Below, in pieces: positions 1-11,200 of a DNA stretch of 64,000 bases. A program made the translations under genes and the position numbers. The notes beneath the pieces were generated by a model. That model was given only the letters and a program-made list of their open reading frames with translations. It was not told the DNA's origin and searched no databases. Position 1 is the stretch's first letter. The number at the start of each line of letters is the position of its first letter. Location of the stretch: positions 620,001-684,000 of the forward strand of contig JAQGEQ010000161.1 in the NCBI GenBank assembly GCA_034620365.1, in the 5' to 3' direction. This stretch comes from Pegea sp. RAD2-039. Taxonomy: Eukaryota; Chordata; Thaliacea; Salpida; Salpidae.

Positions 1-3000
1 CATCAGTTCTTTCATCACAGTTGACTCAGTTAACATCCTTAGGGGCAGTCCTGGCCGGTTCAAAGAGCCCGACCCACAGAAATCGTTATGGAGAAGTTGT
101 CATTTATCATACTAGTTCCAAATCTAAATTAAGGATTGTTTAAGTAATTGCTGTTTGCCGAGTGACTGATGACGTCAGTAAAGACGGGTTACAAGAAAGA
201 GGTTTAGAGGCCTGAGATGACAAATGGTGACGCAAATGATGCATTTACGGATGAGAAATGGACAATGCGTGACTAAACAAGGAGATTAACAAGGAGGAAA
301 CCTCTGATACGATCTTTTAACTATCACATAACAATTCATCTAAGACATTCCTTGTGAATACATTGAAGCGGTTCGTGGGAATATCAAATGATCTTCTTGT
401 TGATAAACATTTTTTGGCACGATCTTCAAGCAGATTAAACAATTTGAAAATCACAATTTTATTCAAAGTTCAGATTTTATTAAACTTTTTTAGCAATGAA
501 ATTTACATCAGCCTAAATTTTGAATTTAGGTTTTTAAAGTTTGGGAAAAATAATTAAATTTTGTCATCGATCTTTTCAAACTTTTTTTAAACGATTTGTG
601 TGCAGTAACCATTCTGCTCTCATCCAGTAATCATGATTTTCTTTATCGTTTCTACCAACTAATAAACTTGAATTTTTCTCCTTAATTCAGAAAAAGATTT
701 TATCTATAACGTATTTGATAATCCTACTTAAAGAAGATAACAATTTTTTAATAAATCTATCTGATCTAATAAATTTTCTGATTTTCTGTTTAACCTAATA
801 ATTAGTTCATTCAATGTAGCAATTACCATTTGTTTTAACCGTTTATAAATTTCAAAAAAACTTGATATTTTACTTCTAATTTAATTTATATTTTTTATAA
901 GCAGTTTCGAGTGAGTTGACATCTCCACTTAAGTTCTTCCCATATTTCTGCAACATTTTTTTTTTCAAAATGGCTATCAACTAGGATACTCAATCAAGAG
1001 GCAAACATCTGGAAAGGAAAATCGTGTAAGTGACCTGCTGGTACAAAGCACAGAGTTTTTTTCTTCGTCAGCAAGTACTGAATTTTTAAAAAATTTGTTC
1101 TTTAATCAGCTTTTGAATATATTTTTAACGTGCTTGATGCACAATAAATTTTTTTTTGCAATTCAGGAAAATCTGTTTGTATCTATTAATGATATCTTTT
1201 TTATTTTGCAATAAGACACCTTAAGGTTATATTTTCTCATGTCTTTGTCTTTTGCAACAAATACTTGCTTAGATAATAGAGAAATTAAAATGAAAAAATC
1301 GTTTCTGTTCAATTTCTTTAAATTTTTCATAGATTTTAACCAGATTTTTTAATCAAATATTTATCAATGCTATTTATAATTGTCATTTTGAGTTATTGTT
1401 ATATCATTCTTAAGTTTCAGTTGGATTACTATCAGCAAATATACAAAAAGTGTCTTAATCACTCATGTAATCTTAAAATATTTTATTAGAAGTGATCTAA
1501 AATAATATATTTATTATAAGAATTTATACTATGAATTACTGGAAACACTAAAAACCTTTCACCAGAAAGTAGTTTTCTACTTTTGTACCTTATGAAAGAT
1601 TATTTCAGTTCACTAGAGGTTTTTAATAAGTAATATTTGTATCATATTTGTTCTAGGTTATAGATTAGACAAATCAAAAAGCATTTAATTTAGTTCTGTT
1701 TAGTATCAACTATTTGAGCTTTATATAACTCAATAAACCTTTATTTCTTATAATTATTTTAAATTGAATTATTGGAGGCAATATTTTGAAAGTTATTTTT
1801 GAAGATTCAGCCTTATATGCGATTAGCAAATGACGTCATCTATTTTTCAATATAAAAACATTTTAACTATTCTAGAAAATACGAGAAAAAAGCACGTAGT
1901 CACTGTTTGATCTTTAAACTTATCTAACCCAACAAAACTTTGTGAATGAATGATGTAATTCTATAACCGCCTCAACTGAACTTTTAGTCCTTTTAAACAA
2001 AATGCCAATTACTTTTATCAGCAATTACGACTTCTGCTTACAAGTAAAAATGATAAACTTTAGGTTTATGTTAGAAAAACACGTTTACGGTTTCTTACCC
2101 ATATTTATCTAAGAAGGAAACTAAATAATTTTATTCGGAATTATGAAAGACTTGAAAGCAACCTTTTACTTTTTTCGGATCTCAAAGTGAATGATAAATA
2201 TAAAAGTTTGTCAGAAACTCCATATTAGGTATTCTCTTCTTTAAAATTTCTTTCCATTTTGGCTTCTACTAAGGATTCTCTGCGCTGTGAGATAATTATT
2301 TTTCGGACTGATTGATCTGTCATAAAAACTGCTGCGAAGATATAATCTTTAACTTCAAAGAGATTTCAAAGAAACTTTGAAAAAACTCATATGTCCTGAA
2401 CCTTGCATCTATAATTATTTTTAAGATTGAATGCAGAAGATTTGTTTTAACATTTTGTTCATAATTTAAAGACTTTCGGCTGCAATCTCTCTGCAAAGCG
2501 TAATTAAAGACAAAATTGAAATGTTGCTCAATTATCTACTTGTAAATTTGGTTAACGTTTGCAGTTTTTAGCTAAACACAAGTTTCATGTAAATAGAAAT
2601 TGGAAGAAAAACAGAATAAAATGATTTATGAAAATGCGAAACGTTCAATCTTCATTATCAAAAACATTGCAATCAATAAGGTTTGAATCTTCTGATAAAT
2701 AAATTTCTATAAAACTTTAGTTTAAACAAAAGTGAATTACAAAATGTTTTTATGATTAAAAGTATAAAATTCAGAATTAAAATGATCACAACTAAAAGAT
2801 CTAACTACTAAATGCTCATTAACCTTCTTATATTTAGAAATTAAAGTATTTACTGCATTAGTTTTTTGCATATGTAGTTGGGTTTGATTAATAAAAAAAG
2901 TTATTTGAAAAAAATTAAATCAAATTTTCTCAGTTATATAAATAATATTAATGAAGAGTAAGTAACTACTGGAAAATGGTGCAACTTTGTATACTGCTCT

Positions 3001-3052
3001 CGAACGCTTCAGTTATTCGCCAGAGGACTTTTTTCTTTATTTTTCGGATGCC
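1..3052. other. Upstream intergenic DNA, no gene seen
   Basis: No coding exon or RNA gene could be supported here. The first 350 bases are richer in G and C than what follows, but no reading frame in them resembles a known protein. Two perfect palindromic CRE-type octamers (TGACGTCA) lie at 170-177 and 1831-1838; they are listed as an observation only, because eight-base matches can occur by chance. Confidence 0.5.
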
Positions 3053-3059
3053 TATAAAA
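3053..3059 (+). promoter_or_regulatory. Candidate TATA box of the GDF8/11 gene
   Basis: The sequence TATAAAA lies 60 bases upstream of the chosen ATG (3119). A TATA box normally sits about 30 bases before the transcription start, which would give a 5' leader of roughly 35 bases. This is inferred from position only. Confidence 0.5.
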
Positions 3060-3118
3060 CATTACGATAATTCTCTGTCACGCTAGCACTCAAGGTTTTG
3101 AGAATTAAATGCAGCAAA

Positions 3119-4737
3119 ATGTCTTTTAGAGTATTTTATTTCTTCGTTGTCATCTGGGTGATGATTTTCAATGTCCAGTGGAGTTCCTCAGGAGTTATCG
3201 GAGTAACTGATAATCAATCCGAAGGTTCTGGAACAGAAGAAGTTTCTATTGACTCGGAGTATCCTATGTGTGAAGATGGTGATGATATTTGTGTCAGCCG
3301 TGAAGCACATAAGAAATCTAGAATTGAACAAGTCAAAAAACAGCTGTTAATAGCATTGAATTTGGTTGCGGCACCGAATATAAGCAAGAATGAACGACCG
3401 AGTGAACTGACTATCAAATCGTTGATGCAAAATTATGGAATACAAAAAGCTAAAAAAGAAATTGATAGAGAGCAAGAAGGTTTGACAGTTAAAACTCTCC
3501 AGACTATAAAGGTTGCAGAGCATAGTAAGTAACATTCTTACATTATATTAGAGAGTAGATACATTGATCATATTCAAACAGAGTTTCAATAAGAATGACT
3601 GTTTCAACTAATTTATAACTTCATTTGTAAATTTAATTTACTTAGATAAAAATGGTAGCTATCTTATAATTTCTTAATTATTTAGTGGTAATAAAATACA
3701 AGTTTAGTCTATTTTATCAGCACTAATAAGCTTTCTGTATGTCAATCACTGATCACGAAAGTTATAAATCAAATCTTACAAAAATAATTAGAAATTTATA
3801 TTTTAAACATTTCAAATTTGTTGTCTCATCAGATTTCGACTATTCCGAAGGGAGTCAATTCACATTTTCAAAAACAGATCAAAATTTACATATTAAACGA
3901 GCTCATCTCTGGTTTTATGTTCTTCCAAATACCGATCGAAACGTCCCAACCACCGCTTCTATCAATATTTCAATAATACCAGTGCAAACTGGAATACTTC
4001 AGGAATATGCAACTCATTCCATTAATATTTTGTCAACTCGGGGTCACTGGCAAAAAGTTGATTTGACTTCTGATTTGACTCAGATTCTTTCACATCACAC
4101 TCCACTTAGTAATATATTCCTCTCGACAAATACGAGCGAAGTAACAGTAAACCGAGAGGATGGTAATTTAGCTTTTGTAAGTATTTCAATTTTTAATCTT
4201 TTATATTGTGATCGAAACGAAAATGATTTAGAGCTGCTAAAATACCAGATTAATCGAAAGCTTGTTTTTTTTTTTCTCAAGATGATATTTGTTAACAAAA
4301 TGAAAAAAATTTCTTTTATCCATCAATAATTATTTTGTTTTTAGACGCCGTATATTGATATGGTGACCCACACAAGAAAAAGACGTTCTAAGCGCTCTCT
4401 CACACCAGTTGAATGCCTAGGACCGAACAGGCATTTACATTGCTGCAATTATGAGCTTTTCATACCATTTAGTCTGTTATCATGGGACTTCATTGTATAC
4501 CCATCAGGTGTTGATGCTCGCTTTTGTAGCGGTAAATGTGATTATGCTCATTTAAGGAATAATTTAAGAGGCAAGATGATTGGGTATACCTCTGGGTTGA
4601 CAAATTCTCAGACTAACAGTTGTTGTGTCCCTACTAAAAAGGATTCTATTAAAGTGTTGTATCGAGACGCAAAGGACGGACATATTAAATTTAATACGAT
4701 TGAAGCTTTTAAGATTACTGAATGCGGCTGTGCTTAA
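3119..4737 (+). CDS. GDF8/11: GDF8/11 (myostatin/GDF11-type) TGF-beta family ligand
   Basis: Secreted TGF-beta ligand of the myostatin/GDF11/myoglianin group, which in other animals signals through activin-type receptors and Smad2/3. Three exons join in phase: 3119-3524, 3731-4176 and 4345-4737. The ATG at 3119 begins a hydrophobic signal peptide (FYFFVVIWVMIF). The propeptide holds the group's typical C-x(n)-C stretch followed by SRIEQVKKQLL and AAPNIS, and then a HIKRAHLWFYVLP strand. A furin site RSKR (about 4390-4401) precedes a mature domain with nine cysteines in GDF8/activin spacing, including HCC, CSGKC, SCCVPTKK and a terminal CGCA. The three-exon layout matches vertebrate myostatin. 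The tolloid cleavage position of myostatin (R-D) is not evident in the matching stretch. MSTN cannot be separated from GDF11 in an invertebrate, since that split is vertebrate-specific. It is convergent with the Wnt gene. Confidence 0.93.
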
Positions 4738-4920
4738 AGTAAACAAATGTTGGTGATGATGGGCTTATAAAATTGGTATTATGTTTGTGTTTACTTGTTT
4801 TCTGAAGTTTAAAGTCTGGCGTATTAATTGATGTAGATACTTATTAATTGGTTATTAAAATGAATTCAAATTTTCATTAACATTTGTACAGTTTTGGTGA
4901 ACAGTGTGTATATAAACTGT

Positions 4921-4926
4921 AATAAA
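4921..4926 (+). promoter_or_regulatory. Polyadenylation signal AATAAA for GDF8/11
   Basis: A canonical AATAAA hexamer lies about 180 bases after the GDF8/11 stop codon, on the coding strand. It is the most plausible polyadenylation signal, but many AATAAA hexamers occur in this AT-rich DNA. Confidence 0.45.
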
Positions 4927-6142
4927 ACAGCTTCCTATAAATAGAAAAAGTGATTATTTTTCGTAGTTGAAATAACAGAATAAATAGATATTTACATTCA
5001 TTAACCTAAAGAAAGCTGAACTTCATTAGAAGTAATTTTCTGACAAAAAATATATCTACCAAAAGTTTATTTCACTTTTTTTAATTTACCTATTGTGAAT
5101 AAACTTTAATTTATATTAGCTAAGTTTCTGGGACCTTTATTAGTGTGTTTCCTTTTCATTTATATGAAATTTAACTTTTATTTTTCTGGCAAGTTGTTAT
5201 GTAGTAATTTCTTGCATAAATCTTTTCATCAAACTTTAACAAAGATATTTCGCAATTTAAGAATTTAACTGAACTGCGTTATAACAGATTATGATCACTC
5301 TGTTCTAGATAAAAACCTACAAGCAAAATTGTCATATTTATTATTCTTTTAAAGTTTTTTAAAGAATTTTCTGCAATTTTTTAAATGCCCTTTTAATATT
5401 TATTTAGTAATATTGTTTAAACTTTCATTTCATCAAAATTTCAAAGGAATAAAGTTTTTAATTGAAAGAATTCTTTAAGTCAGAAATTTGATTAAATGAA
5501 TTTAGTAAGTAATCCTATAATAGCTAAGCTCAAATTTTTGTATATTTCGAATTATTTTTAGAAAACTAGTCAAATATTTTTTGTAAACTTTAATTGAAGC
5601 TTTATAAACTTGTAAATTGAATTATAAGAATTATTTACGAAAGTTAGTAACTAATTTTTTGCAACTATTTTTTTCAATAAGAATTATTTTTGTATAGAAT
5701 GAATGCTTTAAAACAAATAAGTATTTAAAATATGATAGCTAAAAATAAATTCCACTTAAATCCTTAACTTGAAAATTTATCGTACATTTTCTTCAATAAA
5801 TCTATTTTGTTTATCATTAAAAGCTATTTAAATATAAATCCGATGCAAAAGTGTTAATCAACTAATTGACTCATCTTCAAAAATATCTTTGATTTAAAAT
5901 ATCAAGTTATTTCGCATTTGAGTTTTTTTAAGACTTGTTATTTTACGTGTTCGTTAAATAAAAGTATGAAAAAGCAACAAGAGCGAAAAAACCGTCCAAA
6001 CATCTACGCTTTGTTCTTGGATTATACGATGTATAGTCTTTGAACGCTTTTTTTGCATATTTATCATTCTTTTAGTTACCAACTGTAGTTTCATCAATAG
6101 TAAAACGAAAAAGCAAACAATTTAAACTATTCATAAATTTTG
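4927..6142. other. AT-rich gap between convergent genes
   Basis: This stretch separates the 3' ends of the GDF8/11 and Wnt genes. It should hold both 3' untranslated regions. No further exon, RNA gene or repeat was recognised. Confidence 0.5.
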
Positions 6143-8226
6143 TTACAGGCAAATATTTTCTGTCACATTATCGAAGCAAGATTGGCAAGTTACTTCACAA
6201 CACCATTTAAATTTGCAATTACAAGATGTCACATGTTCACGTATTATCGTATGATAACCTCTATTACAGCATAAATTTTCACAACTATTAGAAGTGCCCC
6301 TATCAAGAAAGCAAACACGACCTTGTGTATGACAAAAATTTTTTGTACGACGCAAAAAAACAAGTTTCCGGTGCCCTTCAACCGGATGTTCTCCTTTCTT
6401 ACCTTGTATAACAGTTCGTTCCTTTTTACGTACAACGTGGACCTATCAAATAGCGAATAATTAGAAAAGTAGTGTTGGAAATGAACCAAATCTTTAACCA
6501 GAATATCTCACGCGGTGTCATGTTACTTTTATCTACTAATCATAATAGAGACAGATTTAGAATCAGTAACTAATAAATTTAATTGAACTATGTATCTGTG
6601 TTTAAAAATGAGTTTAATAAAATAATTTCTAATTAATTAATTTATTAGTCTATTAACTAATATAACTTGAATATTTTAAATAAATTATAAAGTTTATACT
6701 AAATTAGAAATTAGTGCTAAGTGTATTTTAGTTGGAAAGGAAAGCCTTTGGTGAATGAGAAATATCAGTTTCAATAAGTACATCGATTACTATAACTGTA
6801 GAACTGAAAGTGCTTTAAACAAATTATCAACAGATTGTCTTTAAAATCATTTTGCTTTTTCAAACAGTTCATTCAAAGGACCATAACCAAAGTTTTTATA
6901 AGTAACATTTTCTCTTTTGTAAATAACTTTCTTCAAACATTTAAAGCTAGGACAAATTTGTCGGTAAACCTGCCAAAAAGTAGATTGATTTACCAATTGT
7001 AATGTAAATAGGTGACTATTGTAGTCAGACACTTTCCAAGAACTAAGAATTTATAAGATTTGATAAAATGAACTTTATAAAGATGGTTTATGTAGCAAAG
7101 ATTGTTGTTTAGAACAACAGATGGTATTTCAAACGAAGACACAAAATTTGTAACAAATTCTGATTTAAATTTTAAGTAATTTGTAAGTCATCTATCTGCT
7201 TTACGAGAGAACATTTTCGGAGCAAATTTTTCAATAACCCCCCCCCCAAATTTCCATTCATCGAATTTAGTCAAAGAGGTCAAAGGTTGAAAAAATAGAA
7301 ACAAGAAAATATAAATACTTGAACTGCTGTCTTATATCCATCTTTTAAATGATTTGCAACTCGTGAAAAATCCGGTAAAGTTCTCCAACAAGTCTTTAAA
7401 TCACATGCGCTTGAAACTCCGTGACATTTGCATTGCTTTTCAACTAGCTCATCGACTATCTGTTAATTCAAATCAATTTCAAACCAAAATCTAAAGATTA
7501 AAAACATAACTTTACCTGCCGACCAATTTGGTTGTTTTTCAAATTAACCGGTTTCTCATTAGCAGCGCGTTTTCTCATTTTCCGATTCCGCGATCGCTTT
7601 TTTTTACTCTCTCTCCGTTCACTGGCATCAACAAAGACTCGCGCCATTTCTTGACCCCAAGCAACGTTAGCTGAACAACCCCCCCATTCGAAATCAGAGG
7701 CGCGGTAGCTGTAGCGTGTCGGCCATGACAGATCGCACCCGCAGTTCTCAATCAGACCTAATCTACAGTTCTTAGTTACAACAGTTACAACACCAGCTGA
7801 AGTAATAGCGTGCACAAAGGCTGATTCTCTTGTTCCTGATTGAGGTTCATGCCTGAAAACTGAGCCATGGAGGTCAGTAGCTCTGTCCGCGTTTGAACGT
7901 TTCGGTTCAATTCGAGATGAACAGTTCCACGATTCGTTACGAAACTGGTTTTGGCATTCCTTTAAAGCAAGTGAAACCCCATCGGCAATAGAACTCATCA
8001 TATCTTTGTGTTTTGCGCAAACCTTTTCAAATAAAGAAAAGTTAATTTCAAATTATTACCAACAAATTAAACCCAATTTGAAGTCAGAAGGTTTCTAATT
8101 ATTTTTCTTTTGTTTGAGTTGAAAACTTTTCAAACCTGTTTTTGTTTTAAAGTCAGATAATTTTCTTGTTGGCAAAATTCGTCCGTTACAGGTTTAAACT
8201 TTTCGATTTTACTTTCACTAATTAAT
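6143..8226 (-). CDS. Wnt family secreted glycoprotein (5' exon not found)
   Basis: Secreted, lipid-modified Wnt signalling ligand. Four exons join in phase on the - strand: 8226-8136, 8022-7516, 7459-7319 and 6442-6143 (stop), giving about 346 residues. Visible Wnt hallmarks are ESWNCSS, GTRESAFVHAITSAGV, FEWGGCSANV, FVDASER, NNQIGRQ, CKCHGVSSAC...KTCW and the cysteine-rich end (LCCNRGYHT, CNCKFKWCCEVTC, ENICL). The serine normally palmitoleoylated by Porcupine (the first S after HG-x) is kept, but the following G-S is S-A. A lysine/arginine-rich insert follows FVDASER, and the linker before the final cysteine cluster is short. The first recovered exon starts in mid-codon, so at least one upstream exon with the signal peptide is missing, perhaps beyond 8.3 kb. 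The subfamily could not be assigned with confidence. Confidence 0.93.
6443..7318 (-). other. Wnt intron
   Basis: The exon ending at 7319 (…AVQ) joins directly and in phase to the exon starting at 6442 (VHVVRKK…), so the 61-codon open frame at 6847-7032 inside this interval is intronic. A run of nine C at about 7245 lies in front of the exon but is outside this intron-exon join. Confidence 0.8.
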
Positions 8227-11200
8227 CTGTAAAAAGATTTTCAATAAAACTCAAAACTTTAAAAGGACTTTTAGTCACTTATTATTATCTGTAAACACAC
8301 CTTGACAAAATTAATAATTAAGTTTACAAAAATAGCTATGAAACACTAATCAGTAAGGTCAGCTGAGAGTTTACTTTTGGTTGAAACTTAAAAATGTTTT
8401 TAACATTGTACAATTTACCTAAAAAATATTAAATTAACTAAAATCAGTTGATAATGTTAATAGTTAATTGAGATAATTCAAAATCTTTCAAGGCACAAAC
8501 AATTTTCCTTGTCAAAAATTTACCAAAATTATCTGGAAAACGATTAAATCAAAAATTGATGATTGAAAATCGGAAATTGGAGATATTTTGTGACTCTATA
8601 GATAACAGTGTCACGGTTTTGTCAAGCACACTCTTATTGATTTAGTGTAAGCTTGTTCGCAGTTAATTTGAAAGTGATCTAAACCACTTGGTCATTATTT
8701 AGTCTATAAAATGCTAAAAAAAGGAAGCTATCTTTTTTAACTGACAGTGATTAATTAGTTTAAAAACTAACTTTTGCTTTTTATAAAGTATCAAAAAAAT
8801 GGTAAGTTAATTTGAAAATGTTTGTTGTTTATTAGTTTAATTAAGTGAATCAATTTTATATGGCTTTTTAGTCAACAAATTTATTGAACTTGAATTAAAA
8901 TTTGAACAGTTTATTTCAAATCTCTAAACAAAAGTTACAAATAAATTTGTATAAAAATCTAAGAGACACAATTAAAATAGTTATGTACAAAATTAGGATT
9001 ACAGTAAGGTTAACAAAATGATTATTTAATTTTAACTGAAAGATAATTTAAATATCAAATTATTTTGTGAAAAGTAGTAAATGTATTGATACTTTTTACA
9101 TTTATTCAAAATGCTATCGATAAAAAACTAGACTAGAGGTATAGAAAGAAAATATAAACGTACTAAAATCTATGCTAACAGTACATAAAACTTGGATTAT
9201 TAATTATTTGACTATAAAATTTAGTCATTAGATACAAAATTATAAAGTAAACTTATTTTCGATTAAAAATATTATAGCACTTTCTACCTTACAAGATTTT
9301 TTAAAATAAGTACTAATAGCATGGAGGCAACGGAAATAGAACTTAATATTTAGCACACAAAACATGAGAACTTATATATCTGCTTATTATAGATGATTCA
9401 GTTATAGACGATAATAAGTGAGAAGTGCTACTTACAACCATTGAAAACCACTTGCGATTGTAAAAAGACATATATTTAGTAAAAATGTCACCATTAGTTT
9501 ATTGTGGTATAGACTCCTTCGTTGTAAAGTAGTCTTCATTCTGTTTATCCACCACAGCAGTAAAGATACGTTTGTCAAAAATAATACTTTTATATTTTCA
9601 CATCGATCTACGAGCTGCGTTAGTTAGTTGACTCTATTAGACAAATTATAAAAGTTAATTTTTATGTAAGTAAAAATGAAACTTTTAATTAAACAAATCA
9701 ACTGTTTAAAGTTCTAATTAAGAAAGATGATTGATTACTAAGTACAATTTTTTAAAGTTTAGTAATCCAAAAAAACTGATAGATTTTGTAGCAAAACTGG
9801 GAACAAATCTTAATTAAAACGTTTTGCAAATATAAAAGATTAATTTTTAGTCTTTCATTATCAGTTAACTTTTTCATCTAGATTTCGATTTTGCATTTTT
9901 GATATTTCCTCATTGAGAACGACTTACTAAATTAATATTTATATAAATAAATACAAGGTATTCTAATAAACTCGATCATGAAAATGTAATTACAAATATT
10001 ACTATAAGATAGAATAAGTTTACAAGAAAGTTTTGCAAGCATCAAAGAATCATTCTTCAAAAACAAACAAGGTTATTATTATATGTTTAAGGTTATCTTT
10101 TCTGTTTAGCTTTGGTTTTTTGTATTAAACAAGTAATTATCAAAACTTTTAATTGTAATTCTGACAAATATTTAAGTATGAAGCATTCTTTCACATTATA
10201 TGATAAATTCAGTAAAAATGAAAATTTTCAAACACTCTGAAAGATTTTAGACATTTTAGAAACTATACTATCTAAAACTTTTATAGTATGGTTACTGATT
10301 ATTTATCTGAATTAATTTTGTTTAATTTCTTTCCACAATCTACCAGATTACATTTTAAAAACTGAAAAAAACAAATTTCACTGAAAAATTGTGAAGATAA
10401 ATTATAAAAAAATTTGCAAAAATGTTATATGACTTTCAAAATAAAAACTTTAAAAGTAGCATTATCAGTCTAAAGTTCATTTCTTTACTCCAAACTACTT
10501 CCACAACAACAAGTTTCTATCTGACTTTCGTTTAAACTGGAGAAATAAATTATAGAAACAATAATTTAATTATCAAATTGGTTTTAAAGAAAACGAATCT
10601 TCATCACTTTTTGTACATCTCTTGTGATAGATATCAAAATAGTATGAAGAAAGAAGGGCTTACAAGAATCAAACTTTAAAATTACTGATATGAATGAAAA
10701 ACCATTGAAGTAGAAAAACTGACTTATCCTCAAACTTATTCAAGTAGTAATGGTAAGTTTTATTTTTACTTTTACCCCTCCTTTATTCTTAAAATTTTGT
10801 TTCAAGCAATATCTTAAAGTTTGACCTTTTCAAACAGTCTGAGGAGAGATATTAATTATAAATAAACGTCTTCAGTTTAATGTAAAGTTGTCGTTATTCT
10901 ATAAAAATTATTAGTCATACTTACTTTGAGACTCTGAACAACTTAATTATCTCTACTTTAGATTAAAAAGAGCAAGCCTTTCAAGAACCTTAACAACTGA
11001 ATGACAGATCTCTGTTTTAACTATTTTAAATAACATGAAATTAAAGTTGACTAAAATAAGAAAACAGACTTTCAAGCAGATATTAAAGATACTTGTTGCT
11101 TGCTTCAATTTACATCTCTCAAAATATTTGAAATTTTTAAAAGAATTATTGCTACACAAAAAAAAACCTTTAACATTTCCAGCTGTTCAAAAGAGTATAT

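Noticed and set aside
6847-7032. 61-codon open frame on the - strand inside the Wnt gene
   Set aside because: The flanking Wnt exons join directly in phase and continue the family alignment without it, so it is intronic.
9420-9480. Small - strand exon (MSFYNRKWFSMV then GTAAGT) as the missing Wnt first exon
   Set aside because: It ends in phase 0 while the next Wnt exon needs phase 2, and it is not hydrophobic like a signal peptide.
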